From Flavobacterium sp. 9 (GTDB lineage Bacteria; Bacteroidota; Bacteroidia; Flavobacteriales; Flavobacteriaceae), in contig NZ_PEEU01000001.1 in assembly GCF_002754195.1 (NCBI RefSeq), positions 1,302,001-1,366,000 on the forward strand: 64,000 bases of DNA, read 5' to 3'. Below are positions 49,898-58,658 of this stretch, piece after piece. The notes beneath the pieces were generated by a model. The model worked only from the letters and a program-made list of their open reading frames with translations, ran no database searches and was not told the DNA's origin. Position numbers and translations under genes: made by a program. Position 1 is the first letter of the stretch, and every line of letters starts with the position of its first letter.

Positions 49898-51160
49898 ATG
49901 TCAACCCCAACCAAATCATTCAACATTCACGAAGATTGGACTGTCGTAATTCTAGGATTTATAATCATCGGAATTTCTCTTTTTGTTTTTCTTCCTGAAG
50001 TTCCCGTTTTCAAATGGTCCACTGGAACCGATTTATTCCAGGATGTATTCGATTTTGAAAACCTGAAAATTCTTGGATTCCAGTTTTTATATTTCATTTC
50101 TATCGGAACATTCGGTGCTTTTCTAATTGGAAAATCTGTAAAATACTTTTTATTAGGTTTTCCAATCGTTTATATATTAACTGTTATCGCATTGATTATT
50201 GCAGGAAATACTGGCGTAAAAGGACTAAATCTTGAAGCTGTAATTTTCAGTTTAGCAATTGGTCTTGCAATTGGCAATTTCTTCAAACTTCCGGATTGGT
50301 TTCGATCTACTCTTTCTACGGAAGTATTTGTCAAAATTGGATTGGTTTTATTAGGAACAAGCGTTATTTTCTCAGACATTCTAAAAGCTGGTTCTTTGGG
50401 ATTAATTCAGGCTTTAGTTGTTGTTTTATCCGTTTGGTATTTTGCTTTTTGGTTGTGTAAAAAACTAAAAGTCGATGACGAATTAACGATGATGATTTCA
50501 AGTGCCGTTTCCATTTGCGGAGTTTCTGCTGCAATTGCAACTTCGGGCGCGATTAAAGGTGATTCAAAAAAACTTTCTTATGTTATTTCGATTGTTTTGG
50601 TAACCGCAATTCCAATGATGATTTTCATGCCTATAATTGCCAAATATTTCAATTTTCCCGAGGAAGTTACCGGAGCATGGCTTGGCGGAAGTATCGATAC
50701 GTCCGGAGCTGTTGTTGCTTCTGGTTCTTTGGTTGGCGAAACCGCTTTAAAAATTAGTACAATTGTAAAATTCTCGCAGAATGTTTTGTTAGGTATAGCT
50801 GCTTTTGCAATCTCCGTTTATTGGACTTATACTCATAATAAATCGGAGGAAGTCGTGGCGTCAAAACCTACTTTGGGCGTAATCTGGGAACGTTTTCCTA
50901 AGTTCGTTATTGGTTTTATTTTGGCTTCCTTAATCTTTTCTTTTCTGATTACTCCGGAAGTTCGTGATCAAGTTAAAGATAGCTTGAAGAATCTTCAGGG
51001 AATTTGGTTTGCATTAGCTTTTACGAGTATTGGTTTAGAAACTAATTTTAAAGATTTGTTGAGCAATAATAGTCGAAAGCCTTTGTATGCTTTTTTAATA
51101 GCGCAATTATTCAATGTTATTGTTACTTTGATTATTGCCTTTTTGTTATTTAGTAAATGA
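49898..51160 (+). CDS. YeiH-family putative sulfate exporter/anion transporter
   Basis: A 420-residue polytopic inner-membrane protein with about eleven TM helices of the UPF0324/YeiH family. Family features are Gly-Leu-Ala-Ile-Gly-Asn-Phe near residue 127, Ser-Ile-Cys-Gly-Val-Ser-Ala-Ala-Ile-Ala near 200, and Gly-Ser-Ile-Asp-Thr-Ser-Gly-Ala-Val-Val-Ala-Ser-Gly near 260. Members are annotated as sulfate exporters on little evidence. Here it stands between sulfatase genes, so sulfate or sulfite movement across the inner membrane is sensible. The direction cannot be told. Confidence 0.85.
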   Translation: MSTPTKSFNIHEDWTVVILGFIIIGISLFVFLPEVPVFKWSTGTDLFQDVFDFENLKILGFQFLYFISIGTFGAFLIGKSVKYFLLGFPIVYILTVIALIIAGNTGVKGLNLEAVIFSLAIGLAIGNFFKLPDWFRSTLSTEVFVKIGLVLLGTSVIFSDILKAGSLGLIQALVVVLSVWYFAFWLCKKLKVDDELTMMISSAVSICGVSAAIATSGAIKGDSKKLSYVISIVLVTAIPMMIFMPIIAKYFNFPEEVTGAWLGGSIDTSGAVVASGSLVGETALKISTIVKFSQNVLLGIAAFAISVYWTYTHNKSEEVVASKPTLGVIWERFPKFVIGFILASLIFSFLITPEVRDQVKDSLKNLQGIWFALAFTSIGLETNFKDLLSNNSRKPLYAFLIAQLFNVIVTLIIAFLLFSK

Positions 51161-51214
51161 TCTTTTTCACCATATAAGTTATATAAATTCATTTTAGATC
51201 AACGTGAAATTGAT

Positions 51215-51316
51215 TTAACCGCAAAGAGCGCTAAGGTTTACGCAAAGTTCGCAAAGGAAAATTAACAAAGCTTTGCGAACTCTGCGTTTTAAGATCTTTG
51301 CGTTCTTTGCGGTTAA
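51215..51316. repeat. Inverted repeat of the GCAAAG family
   Basis: TTAACCGCAAAGA at 51215 faces TCTTTGCGGTTAA ending at 51316, with multiple GCAAAG and CTTTGC words between. It is the same family as 10840-11037. The rest of the gap 51161-51491 shows no gene. Confidence 0.7.
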
Positions 51317-51491
51317 TTTTTGTTAAGACCAAGATTAAAACCCAAAAGCAAGTAAGAAATGTATTTAAAATCCCATTTTTCACTTGCTTTTTTATTTTCT
51401 AAAAACCAACAACAAGATATTAAAAATCAACACATTAAAACAACAAAAAGCGACAACTCTCCTACTCTTCAAAAAAATAATTACAGATTTA

Positions 51492-51522
51492 TTTGGATTT
51501 CTTTATTTTAAATTTAACTTTG
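51492..51522 (+). promoter_or_regulatory. Promoter of the last sulfatase leader
   Basis: TTTG at 51492-51495 and TAACTTTG at 51515-51522, spacer 19 nt, identical in layout to the SusC leader promoter at 31418-31448. Confidence 0.75.
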
Positions 51523-51542
51523 TCTATAGAATTAGTAGAGTT
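51523..51542 (+). promoter_or_regulatory. Dyad operator-like motif, copy B
   Basis: TCTATAGAATTAGTAGAGTT starts at the base after the -7 box, as at 31449. The core CTATAG-N5-GTAGAG has imperfect dyad symmetry. Confidence 0.55.
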
Positions 51543-51581
51543 TTAAATATCATTTAAATCAAATAGACTAAATTTTGAAAA

Positions 51582-51657
51582 CAACAGAAAGCATATCGTA
51601 TTACATTCTTCCTAAAAAGCACATCTATAACACCTTTTGTTATATGTGTTTCTGTTG
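51582..51657 (+). ncRNA. Conserved structured leader RNA, copy 2
   Basis: Counterpart of 31509-31584. The 7-bp stem TATAACA (51626-51632)/TGTTATA (51638-51644) with a 5-nt loop again ends on the A of the MCFCC start codon. The outer strands CAACAGAAAGCATAT (51582-51596) and 51642-51657 can pair and include the Phe-Cys-Cys codons. Loop bases differ from copy 1, stem bases do not. A small downstream stem is at 51776-51788. Confidence 0.55.
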
Positions 51658-51661
51658 CTAA
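51644..51661 (+). CDS. Cysteine-rich leader peptide MCFCC, copy 2
   Basis: ATG TGT TTC TGT TGC TAA encodes Met-Cys-Phe-Cys-Cys, identical in peptide to 31571-31588 with one synonymous codon difference. It lies 121 nt after the -7 box (122 in copy 1) and 161 nt before the sulfatase start. Other start codons near copy 1 are not kept here, which singles out this frame. Confidence 0.6.
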   Translation: MCFCC

Positions 51662-51822
51662 TTCTGTCCTTACAATTTCGTTTAGTGCTGATTTTTATTT
51701 CTAATATAAAAGCGAAAACGAATCTTTTTCAAGATACCACAAATTTCTTATTGCCAATTATCAAACACTGTTTGTTACAAATTTTGTATCAAAAGAGTTG
51801 TTGAATTATATCTAAAAACAAA

Positions 51823-53469
51823 ATGAAAAAAGCATTTATTACCCTTAATTTCTTAATCGCATTTGGCTCTTTTAGCCATGCTCAAACCAACTCATCAAAA
51901 CCAAATATTATTTTGATTCTGGTTGATGATATGGGATATTCTGATTTAGGGAATTATGGTTCAGAAATTAAAACTCCAAATCTGGATAAACTCGCTAATG
52001 AAGGTTTACGTCTACGCGAATTTTACAATAACTCGATTTGTGCGCCTACAAGAGGATCTTTGTTAACGGGACAATATCAGCATAAAGCGGGAATGGGATT
52101 TTTTGATGTGAATCTGGGATTACCGGCTTATCAGGGATATCTAAACAAAGAATCACTGACTTTGGGAGAAGTTTTCCGTTCTGGCGGATATAGCACTTTA
52201 TTATCAGGAAAATGGCACGTAGGTTCTGAAGATCAAGCTCAATGGCCAAATCAAAGAGGTTTTGATAAGTTCTACGGAATCTTAAAAGGTGCATCCAACT
52301 ACTTTGATACGAAACCTTTGCCTTTCGGGAAAACGCCTTATCCGGTAAAATTAATTCGCAATAATGAAGAATTACATCCAAAAGATGATTCGTATTATTT
52401 TACAGATGAAATTGGGAATAACGCGGTGACTTTTTTAGACGAGCAAAACAAAGAAAACAAACCTTTCTTTTTATATCTGGCTTTTACAGCTCCGCATTGG
52501 CCTTTGCAGGCAAAACCTGTTGATATCGCCAAATACAGAGGCAAATTTGACGAAGGCTGGGATATTCTTAGAGAAAAAAGAATTGAAAAACTAAAAGCAA
52601 ACGGCATTTTACCGGCTGACCAAACTGTTGCCCCAAGAGATCCTGAAGTTCCGGAATGGAATAAATTATCGTACGACGAAAAACAATTCTGGAAAGCCAA
52701 AATGGAAGTTTATGCCGCAATGGTAGATAATATGGATCAGAATGTGGGCAAAGTTTTGGATAAACTAAAAGCTTTGAAAAAGGATAAAAACACGCTGATT
52801 ATTTTCATTTCTGACAATGGCGCTCAAGGCGGATTTAATACTTATAATCCGTTAGGGAGAGGTTTGGTTAGAAATGACGGACCAGTTGGAACTTCGAGAT
52901 CATTTGATTATCAGGAACAAAACTGGGCTTATTTATCGAATACACCATTACAACAATATAAAAATAATATGCACGAAGGCGGATTTAGTTCTCCGTTTAT
53001 TGCGTGGTTTCCATCAAAAATAAAAGCTGGAAGAATCGATAAAGGAACCGGACATATTATTGACCTCGCTCCTACTTTTTACGAATTGGCCGGAATCGAA
53101 TATCCCAAGGAATATAATGGTGTGACGACAAACCCTTTGGTTGGAAGCAGTTTGTTGCCTGTTTTATTTAATAATGTTTCGCAGGTCGATAGAGGCACAC
53201 CATTATTCTGGGAAAGAGCGGGAAACAGAGCTGTCAGGGATGGAAAATGGAAACTGGTTTCGACTTATCCTTCTTACGAATGGGAACTTTATAATATTGA
53301 AACGGACAGAGGTGAAACTACAAATGTGGCGCAGCAAAATCCGGGAATTGTAAACAAACTTTCGGCTTCATATTTTGAATGGGCAGATAAAACAGGAGTT
53401 GTAGAATACAGTAAATTCAAATTAAAACCGGAAGTAATGCCTGGCGGAGCGCTTTTAAAAAGACAATAA
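51823..53469 (+). CDS. Secreted type I sulfatase with cysteine-leader control
   Basis: A 548-residue sulfatase with a signal peptide ending Phe-Ser-His-Ala-Gln. The formylglycine motif Cys-Ala-Pro-Thr-Arg-Gly-Ser-Leu-Leu-Thr-Gly has its Cys at residue 73. It also has Val-Asp-Asp-Met-Gly-Tyr-Ser-Asp, Gly-Lys-Trp-His-Val-Gly and Ser-Asp-Asn-Gly-Ala-Gln-Gly-Gly. It resembles the 36578 sulfatase in length and layout (including the segment Gln-Gly-Tyr-Leu-Asn). It begins about 300 nt after its promoter, behind the conserved leader. It is 29 bp before a cysteine biosynthesis gene, suggesting that sulfate release and cysteine synthesis are one operon. Confidence 0.93.
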   Translation: MKKAFITLNFLIAFGSFSHAQTNSSKPNIILILVDDMGYSDLGNYGSEIKTPNLDKLANEGLRLREFYNNSICAPTRGSLLTGQYQHKAGMGFFDVNLGLPAYQGYLNKESLTLGEVFRSGGYSTLLSGKWHVGSEDQAQWPNQRGFDKFYGILKGASNYFDTKPLPFGKTPYPVKLIRNNEELHPKDDSYYFTDEIGNNAVTFLDEQNKENKPFFLYLAFTAPHWPLQAKPVDIAKYRGKFDEGWDILREKRIEKLKANGILPADQTVAPRDPEVPEWNKLSYDEKQFWKAKMEVYAAMVDNMDQNVGKVLDKLKALKKDKNTLIIFISDNGAQGGFNTYNPLGRGLVRNDGPVGTSRSFDYQEQNWAYLSNTPLQQYKNNMHEGGFSSPFIAWFPSKIKAGRIDKGTGHIIDLAPTFYELAGIEYPKEYNGVTTNPLVGSSLLPVLFNNVSQVDRGTPLFWERAGNRAVRDGKWKLVSTYPSYEWELYNIETDRGETTNVAQQNPGIVNKLSASYFEWADKTGVVEYSKFKLKPEVMPGGALLKRQ

Positions 53470-53498
53470 GCAATTTTCTAATCCTAAAATAATCGATT

Positions 53499-54323
53499 AT
53501 GAATTCATTTTATCAAGAAATAGCAAAACAACATCAACAATTATTAATTCTTCCGGAGAAGAAATTAATTCATAATTTTATTGATGAGTTATTCGCCATA
53601 TTATTTTCAAACACTTCAAAATCATTTGGTTGTTTGACGACGATTGAAAATAAAATTGATGAACTGGAAAAGCAATTCGATGAACTGGTTTTAGATTTTG
53701 CGCCAAAAAACGAAAATAGCAAACAACAAACCAAAACGTTTTTTGAGGCTATTCCGTGTTTACATAAAAAAGCACTAAACGACGCTCAGACAATTTTTGC
53801 CAAAGATCCTGCTGCAAAGACTTTAGAAGAAGTTTTGTACTCTTATCCCGGATTTTTCGCTATTTCTGTTTATCGCTTTTCGCATCAGTTATGGGAGCAG
53901 GATTTGAAACTTCTTGCCCGAACGATTTCAGAATATGCACATATAAAAACGAGCATAGAAATTCATCCTGGAGCACAAATAGGAGACGATTTTGCCATTG
54001 ATCACGGAACCGGAATTGTTATTGGCGAAACAGCTATTATCGGAAATAATGTTCAAATATACCAAGGTGTGACGCTTGGTGCTTTGAGTGTAAAAAAGGA
54101 AGAAGCGTTTATAAAAAGGCATCCAACTATTGAAGATAACGTGATTATTTATGCGAATAGCACGATTCTGGGCGGGCAAACAACTGTTGGACACGATTCG
54201 ATTATTGGCGGAAATGTTTGGCTTACATACACGATTCCTTCAAATTCAGTGGTTTATCATAAAAATGAAATGAAGATCAAGGACAATAATCCTTTTCCCG
54301 AACCGATTTTTTATTCCATATAG
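53499..54323 (+). CDS. cysE: Serine O-acetyltransferase
   Basis: A 274-residue SAT of the EpsC/CysE group that makes O-acetylserine from serine and acetyl-CoA. The N-terminal helical half is long; the C-terminal left-handed beta-helix has hexapeptide repeats with [22 protein letters not shown] (catalytic His) and Gln-Gly-Val-Thr-Leu-Gly-Ala-Leu. It follows a sulfatase and precedes cysteine synthase and the encapsulin. SAT next to a family 2A encapsulin is a known arrangement. Confidence 0.93.
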   Translation: MNSFYQEIAKQHQQLLILPEKKLIHNFIDELFAILFSNTSKSFGCLTTIENKIDELEKQFDELVLDFAPKNENSKQQTKTFFEAIPCLHKKALNDAQTIFAKDPAAKTLEEVLYSYPGFFAISVYRFSHQLWEQDLKLLARTISEYAHIKTSIEIHPGAQIGDDFAIDHGTGIVIGETAIIGNNVQIYQGVTLGALSVKKEEAFIKRHPTIEDNVIIYANSTILGGQTTVGHDSIIGGNVWLTYTIPSNSVVYHKNEMKIKDNNPFPEPIFYSI

Positions 54324-54358
54324 AAAATACCAAAACCAAAATATCAAAAATATCAAAC

Positions 54359-55279
54359 ATGAAATACCAAAACATTTTAGAAACCATTGGCAACACGCCT
54401 CACATTAAACTGAACAAACTCTTTACAGATCATGAAGTTTGGATTAAACTCGAAAAATCAAATCCGGGTTCGAGCATCAAAGACAGAATTGCGTTGGCAA
54501 TGATTGAAGATGCCGAAAAAAGAGGTTTTTTAAATCCTGATTCGATTATTATTGAACCAACTTCGGGTAATACCGGAATTGGACTTTCATTGGTCGCTGC
54601 CGTAAAAGGTTATAAAGTAATTATTGTAATGCCGGAATCGATGAGCGTTGAACGCAGAAAAATCATCGAAGCTTATGGCGCCGAATATGTTTTGACTCCA
54701 AGAGAAAAAGGAACTTCGGGTGCGGTTGAAAAAGCAAAGGAATTAGCGGCAACTATTAACAATGCTTTTTTGCCCTCTCAATTTACAAATCCTGCAAATG
54801 TCGAAGTTCACGAAAGAACAACGGCTCAGGAAATCCTTGCCGATTTTCCGGACGGAATTGATTACCTGATTACTGGCGTTGGAACAGGCGGACATATTAC
54901 GGGTGTTTCTAAAATATTAAAACAACATTTTCCGAATCTAAAAACCATTGCTGTAGAACCTGCTTTATCTCCGGTTTTAAGCGGAGGAATTCCGGCTCCA
55001 CATCCTTTACAAGGAATTGGCGCAGGATTTATTCCGGAAGTTTTTAATAGAGAATATGTTGATGAAATTATTACGGTTGAAAAAAATGACGCTTTTAATT
55101 TTGCTAAAAAATTAACGCAGAAAGAAGGAATTTTTGGAGGAGTTTCAACAGGAGCTGCTCTTGCCGGAGTTTCAAAAAAACTAAAAGATATTCCAACCGG
55201 TTCCGTAATTCTGACTTTTAATTATGATACGGGAGAAAGATATCTTTCGGTTGAAGAATTATTCGGGTTCTTTTCTTAG
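54359..55279 (+). CDS. cysK: Cysteine synthase (O-acetylserine sulfhydrylase)
   Basis: A 306-residue PLP enzyme that makes cysteine from O-acetylserine and sulfide. The PLP lysine is in Pro-Gly-Ser-Ser-Ile-Lys-Asp-Arg (about residue 41), the Asn loop in Pro-Thr-Ser-Gly-Asn-Thr-Gly-Ile, and the glycine loop in Gly-Val-Gly-Thr-Gly-Gly-His. It is 35 bp after cysE, with which it may also form the cysteine synthase complex. The cysteine formed is the substrate of the desulfurase encoded two genes on. A 166-bp AT-rich gap without visible structure separates it from the encapsulin gene. Confidence 0.95.
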   Translation: MKYQNILETIGNTPHIKLNKLFTDHEVWIKLEKSNPGSSIKDRIALAMIEDAEKRGFLNPDSIIIEPTSGNTGIGLSLVAAVKGYKVIIVMPESMSVERRKIIEAYGAEYVLTPREKGTSGAVEKAKELAATINNAFLPSQFTNPANVEVHERTTAQEILADFPDGIDYLITGVGTGGHITGVSKILKQHFPNLKTIAVEPALSPVLSGGIPAPHPLQGIGAGFIPEVFNREYVDEIITVEKNDAFNFAKKLTQKEGIFGGVSTGAALAGVSKKLKDIPTGSVILTFNYDTGERYLSVEELFGFFS

Positions 55280-55445
55280 TTATGAAATTCAACAACTTAA
55301 GAGTTTTTTAAAACAAATTAAACATTATTTACTTTTAGAAATCTTTATCTTTAATAAAAATTCACTTTTAAGAAATAGGCTATGCAATTGAAGACCTATT
55401 ATATCTTTTAAACAAAAAATAAATTAACCTTTAAACCATTAAATC

Positions 55446-56366
55446 ATGGCTGAATCTAAACAACAACAAACCGCATTAGGCGATGTAGCAGCAAGACAAT
55501 TAGCAATTGCGACACGTTCAGTTCCGCAAATCGGGACAATATCTCCACGTTGGCTCACACATCTTTTACATTGGGTTCCGGTAGAATCCGGGGTTTTCCG
55601 TTTGAATAAAGTAAAAGACGGAAGCCATATCGAAGTAGATTGTTCTGCAAGAGACGAAAGAATTTTACCAAACACTTTTGTCGATTATATTGAGAATCCA
55701 AGAGAATATAATCTTGCTGCCGTTCAAACTATTGTAGAAGTACATACGCGTGTTTCTGACTTATATAGCAAACCGTACAATCAAATTTCTGAGCAGCTTC
55801 GTTTGGCTATCGAAACTATCAAAGAACGTCAGGAAAGCGAATTAATCAATAATAAAGATTATGGTTTATTGAGCAACGTTGCTCCTTTTCAAATTATAAA
55901 AACAAGAACTGGCGCACCAACTCCAGACGATTTAGACGAATTATTGACTAAAGTCTGGAAAGAACCAGGTTTCTTCTTGTTACATCCTTTAGCAATTGCA
56001 GCTTTTGGTCGTGAGTGTACACGTCGCGGTGTTCCACCTCCAACAACTTCTTTATTTGGATCACAATTTTTAACCTGGAGAGGAATTCCGCTTATTCCAT
56101 CTGATAAATTACCTATTAAAGATGGTAAATCAAAAATTATCCTTTTAAGAACCGGAGAAAGCCGTCAAGGAGTTATCGGACTTATTCAACCAGGATTACA
56201 AGGCGAACAATCTCCGGGATTATCAGTTCGTTTTATGGGAATAAATGAAAAAGCAATCGCTTCTTATCTTGTATCTCTATATTGCTCTTTAGCGGTTTTA
56301 GTAGATGACGCCATCGCAGTTCTTGAAGATGTAGAAATAGGAAAGTATCATGAGTATAAATACTAA
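55446..56366 (+). CDS. Family 2A encapsulin shell protein (SrpI-like)
   Basis: A 306-residue HK97-fold capsid protein of the family 2A encapsulins, earlier known as SrpI. Family features are the N-terminal arm with Ala-Leu-Gly-Asp-Val-Ala-Ala-Arg-Gln-Leu-Ala, Ser-Pro-Arg-Trp-Leu-Thr-His-Leu-Leu-His-Trp-Val-Pro-Val, a long spine helix region (Glu-Gln-Leu-Arg-Leu-Ala-Ile-Glu-Thr), Phe-Gly-Arg-Glu-Cys-Thr-Arg-Arg-Gly-Val-Pro-Pro-Pro, and Tyr-Leu-Val-Ser-Leu-Tyr near the C-terminus. Many copies self-assemble into an icosahedral nanocompartment. Family 2A shells are known to load cysteine desulfurase and to respond to sulfur starvation. The next gene encodes that cargo and overlaps by 17 bases. 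Confidence 0.93.
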   Translation: MAESKQQQTALGDVAARQLAIATRSVPQIGTISPRWLTHLLHWVPVESGVFRLNKVKDGSHIEVDCSARDERILPNTFVDYIENPREYNLAAVQTIVEVHTRVSDLYSKPYNQISEQLRLAIETIKERQESELINNKDYGLLSNVAPFQIIKTRTGAPTPDDLDELLTKVWKEPGFFLLHPLAIAAFGRECTRRGVPPPTTSLFGSQFLTWRGIPLIPSDKLPIKDGKSKIILLRTGESRQGVIGLIQPGLQGEQSPGLSVRFMGINEKAIASYLVSLYCSLAVLVDDAIAVLEDVEIGKYHEYKY

Positions 56367-58287
56367 CAACAACGGTTTACCTAACATTGACGATTTGCAA
56401 AATTTAGCAAACGAATTGTTCAAGGCTTTACCCAACGAATTCCCGAAAGAGATTTCGTTGAGTCCGGATAAAAGCGAACATCCTCGTGCGACTAAAATTG
56501 CCGAAACGTTATTGCAATCGGGAGGCGCTAATATATTAGCTCCAAGTCCAACGCAAAATCCGGTAAATATAGCGCCAACTCCTAATTCCTTCACAGGTTT
56601 TGGAGCAACGCCAACTATTGCTAATTATGGCAGTAATACTGGTGCTTCGGCTTTATATCCAAATGCCGGAGCGGGATTTGATCCTCAAAGTGGTATAACA
56701 ACGTCTGGAATTCAGGAAGATTATAATCTGAATATGAATGATCCGCAGACTGGTTTTTATGATCATAATTTAAAAAATGGAGGTTCGCCACAATTGACGG
56801 AAGACAAGTTTTTCTCGGAATTGCTTCTAAACAATCAATATTTGCCTTTTCAAACCGAAAATTCTTCTTTTGAAATTGAATTACAAGCTGCTTTGGCAAC
56901 GGTTGATACGCAATTTAAAAGACGTGATATTTCTCCATCAAGTGGAAATGGACCTGGAAATAACTATTATTTCTTAGATCAGAATCCGTTTGCTTTTGAC
57001 AAAAAAAGTCCAAATGCAATTATAGGAAGCACACTTGGATCAACAGAATTGAACGGAATTATTGGCACTAATTTTAATGCAGAATTAATCAAGAAAGATT
57101 TCCCGATTCTACGTGAAACTGTGAATGGAAAACCGCTAATTTGGTTTGATAATGCGGCAACGACTCAAAAACCACAATCGGTAATTGATCGTATTGCGTA
57201 TTTCTACGAACATGAAAATTCGAATATTCACCGTGCTGCGCATGAATTAGCCGCTCGTGCATCTGATGCTTATGAAGCTGCCCGCGAAAAAGTAAAAACC
57301 TTTTTGAATGCGACTTCTGTAAACGAAATTGTATTTGTTCGCGGCGCTACTGAAGGTATAAATCTTGTTGCACAAAGTTGGGGTGATCATAATCTAGTTG
57401 CCGGAGACGAAATCATAGTAAGTAATCTGGAACATCATGCTAATATTGTTCCGTGGAAAAGATTGGCAGATAAAAAAGGATTGAAACTACGTGTGATTCC
57501 GGTAGATGATGACAGTCAGATCTTGCTTGATGAATATGCAAAATTGCTGAATCCTAAAACACGTTTGGTTGCTTTTACGCAGGTTTCAAATGCATTGGGA
57601 ACTGTAACTCCTGCTAAGAAAATTGTAGAAATGGCACATTCCGCTGGAGCGAAAGTTTTAATAGATGGCGCACAATCCGTTTCGCACATGAAAGTTGATG
57701 TTCAGGATTTGAATCCGGATTGGCTGGTTTTTTCAGGGCACAAATTATTTGGTCCAACAGGAATTGGCGCTTTATACGGAAAAGAAGATTTGCTAAACGA
57801 AATGGAACCATATCAAGCGGGCGGAAATATGATTCAGGATGTTACATTTGAGGAAATAAAATACCACAAAGCACCCAATCGTTTTGAAGCTGGAACCGGA
57901 AACATTGCCGATGCAATTGGTCTTGGAGCTGCAATTGATTATGTTACCAAACTAGGAATTGACGCAATCGGACAATACGAACATTATTTGTTAGAATATG
58001 CTACAAAACTATTGAAAGAAATTCCGGGTGTACGATTGATAGGAACCGCTAAAGATAAAGCAAGTGTTCTTTCTTTTAATCTGCAAGGATATTCAAACGA
58101 CCAGGTTGGACAAGCGCTTAACAAAGAAGGTGTTGCTGTAAGAACCGGACATCATTGTGCACAGCCAATTTTGAGAAGAATGGGCGTTGAAACAACCGTT
58201 CGCCCTTCATTAGCCTTTTATAACACGACACAAGACGTAGATACTTTTATCAAAACCTTGTGGGAACTTAAAAAATTTAAGTTTTAA
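56350..58287 (+). CDS. Encapsulin cargo cysteine desulfurase with long disordered N-terminus
   Basis: A 645-residue protein. Residues 1-about 240 are low complexity (Asn, Gly, Pro, Ser, Thr) with a few short conserved-looking blocks, as in the cargo-loading extensions of family 2A encapsulin cargos. Residues about 243-645 are a SufS-type PLP cysteine desulfurase: Trp-Phe-Asp-Asn-Ala-Ala-Thr-Thr-Gln-Lys-Pro, Asn-Ile-His-Arg-Ala-Ala-His, the PLP Lys about 465 in Ser-Gly-His-Lys, and the persulfide Cys about 603 in Arg-Thr-Gly-His-His-Cys-Ala-Gln-Pro. It removes sulfur from cysteine inside the shell. It overlaps the shell gene by 17 bases, so translation is coupled. The operon ends at a good terminator. 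Confidence 0.93.
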   Translation: MSINTNNNGLPNIDDLQNLANELFKALPNEFPKEISLSPDKSEHPRATKIAETLLQSGGANILAPSPTQNPVNIAPTPNSFTGFGATPTIANYGSNTGASALYPNAGAGFDPQSGITTSGIQEDYNLNMNDPQTGFYDHNLKNGGSPQLTEDKFFSELLLNNQYLPFQTENSSFEIELQAALATVDTQFKRRDISPSSGNGPGNNYYFLDQNPFAFDKKSPNAIIGSTLGSTELNGIIGTNFNAELIKKDFPILRETVNGKPLIWFDNAATTQKPQSVIDRIAYFYEHENSNIHRAAHELAARASDAYEAAREKVKTFLNATSVNEIVFVRGATEGINLVAQSWGDHNLVAGDEIIVSNLEHHANIVPWKRLADKKGLKLRVIPVDDDSQILLDEYAKLLNPKTRLVAFTQVSNALGTVTPAKKIVEMAHSAGAKVLIDGAQSVSHMKVDVQDLNPDWLVFSGHKLFGPTGIGALYGKEDLLNEMEPYQAGGNMIQDVTFEEIKYHKAPNRFEAGTGNIADAIGLGAAIDYVTKLGIDAIGQYEHYLLEYATKLLKEIPGVRLIGTAKDKASVLSFNLQGYSNDQVGQALNKEGVAVRTGHHCAQPILRRMGVETTVRPSLAFYNTTQDVDTFIKTLWELKKFKF

Positions 58288-58294
58288 AAATAAA

Positions 58295-58325
58295 AAAAGC
58301 CAATGCTTTATAAACATTGGCTTTT
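58295..58325 (+). terminator. Terminator of the cysteine/encapsulin operon
   Basis: AAAAGCCAATG (58295-58305) pairs with CATTGGCTTTT (58315-58325). A second hairpin AAGGCGTTCGC-TCAG-GCGAACGCCTT with T residues follows at 58370-58399. The remaining bases to 58658 contain only dispersed repeat words (cacatagaaacat, actttgcgac). Confidence 0.85.
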
Positions 58326-58658
58326 AAGAAATAGTTACTTTTTTTGATATTTTAAGTAATTATAACCAGAAGGCGTTCGCTCAGGCGAACGCCTTTTTAT
58401 ATAATAAAGATAAGTAAAAATGCTTATGTTTTCTTTTTAACACATAGAAACATGGCCATGCATCTCAAAACCTCAGATTTCAAGAAAGTACTTTTGACTT
58501 TTACACCCAAGCAATAGCGAACGGACGAAGTAAAGAGTTACTAACTTAAAAAGAATCTACTTCAAAAACTTTGCGACTCTGCGACTTTGCGAGATTAAAT
58601 CATAAAGCGTCTTTCTCTCAACAGTGAAAAATCTGCGAAATCTGCATGAAAAAAATAA

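Noticed and set aside
51215..51316. GCAAAG words as a possible CRISPR array
   Set aside because: Repeats are short, irregular and inverted, with no uniform spacers and no cas genes. They are a dispersed palindromic family.
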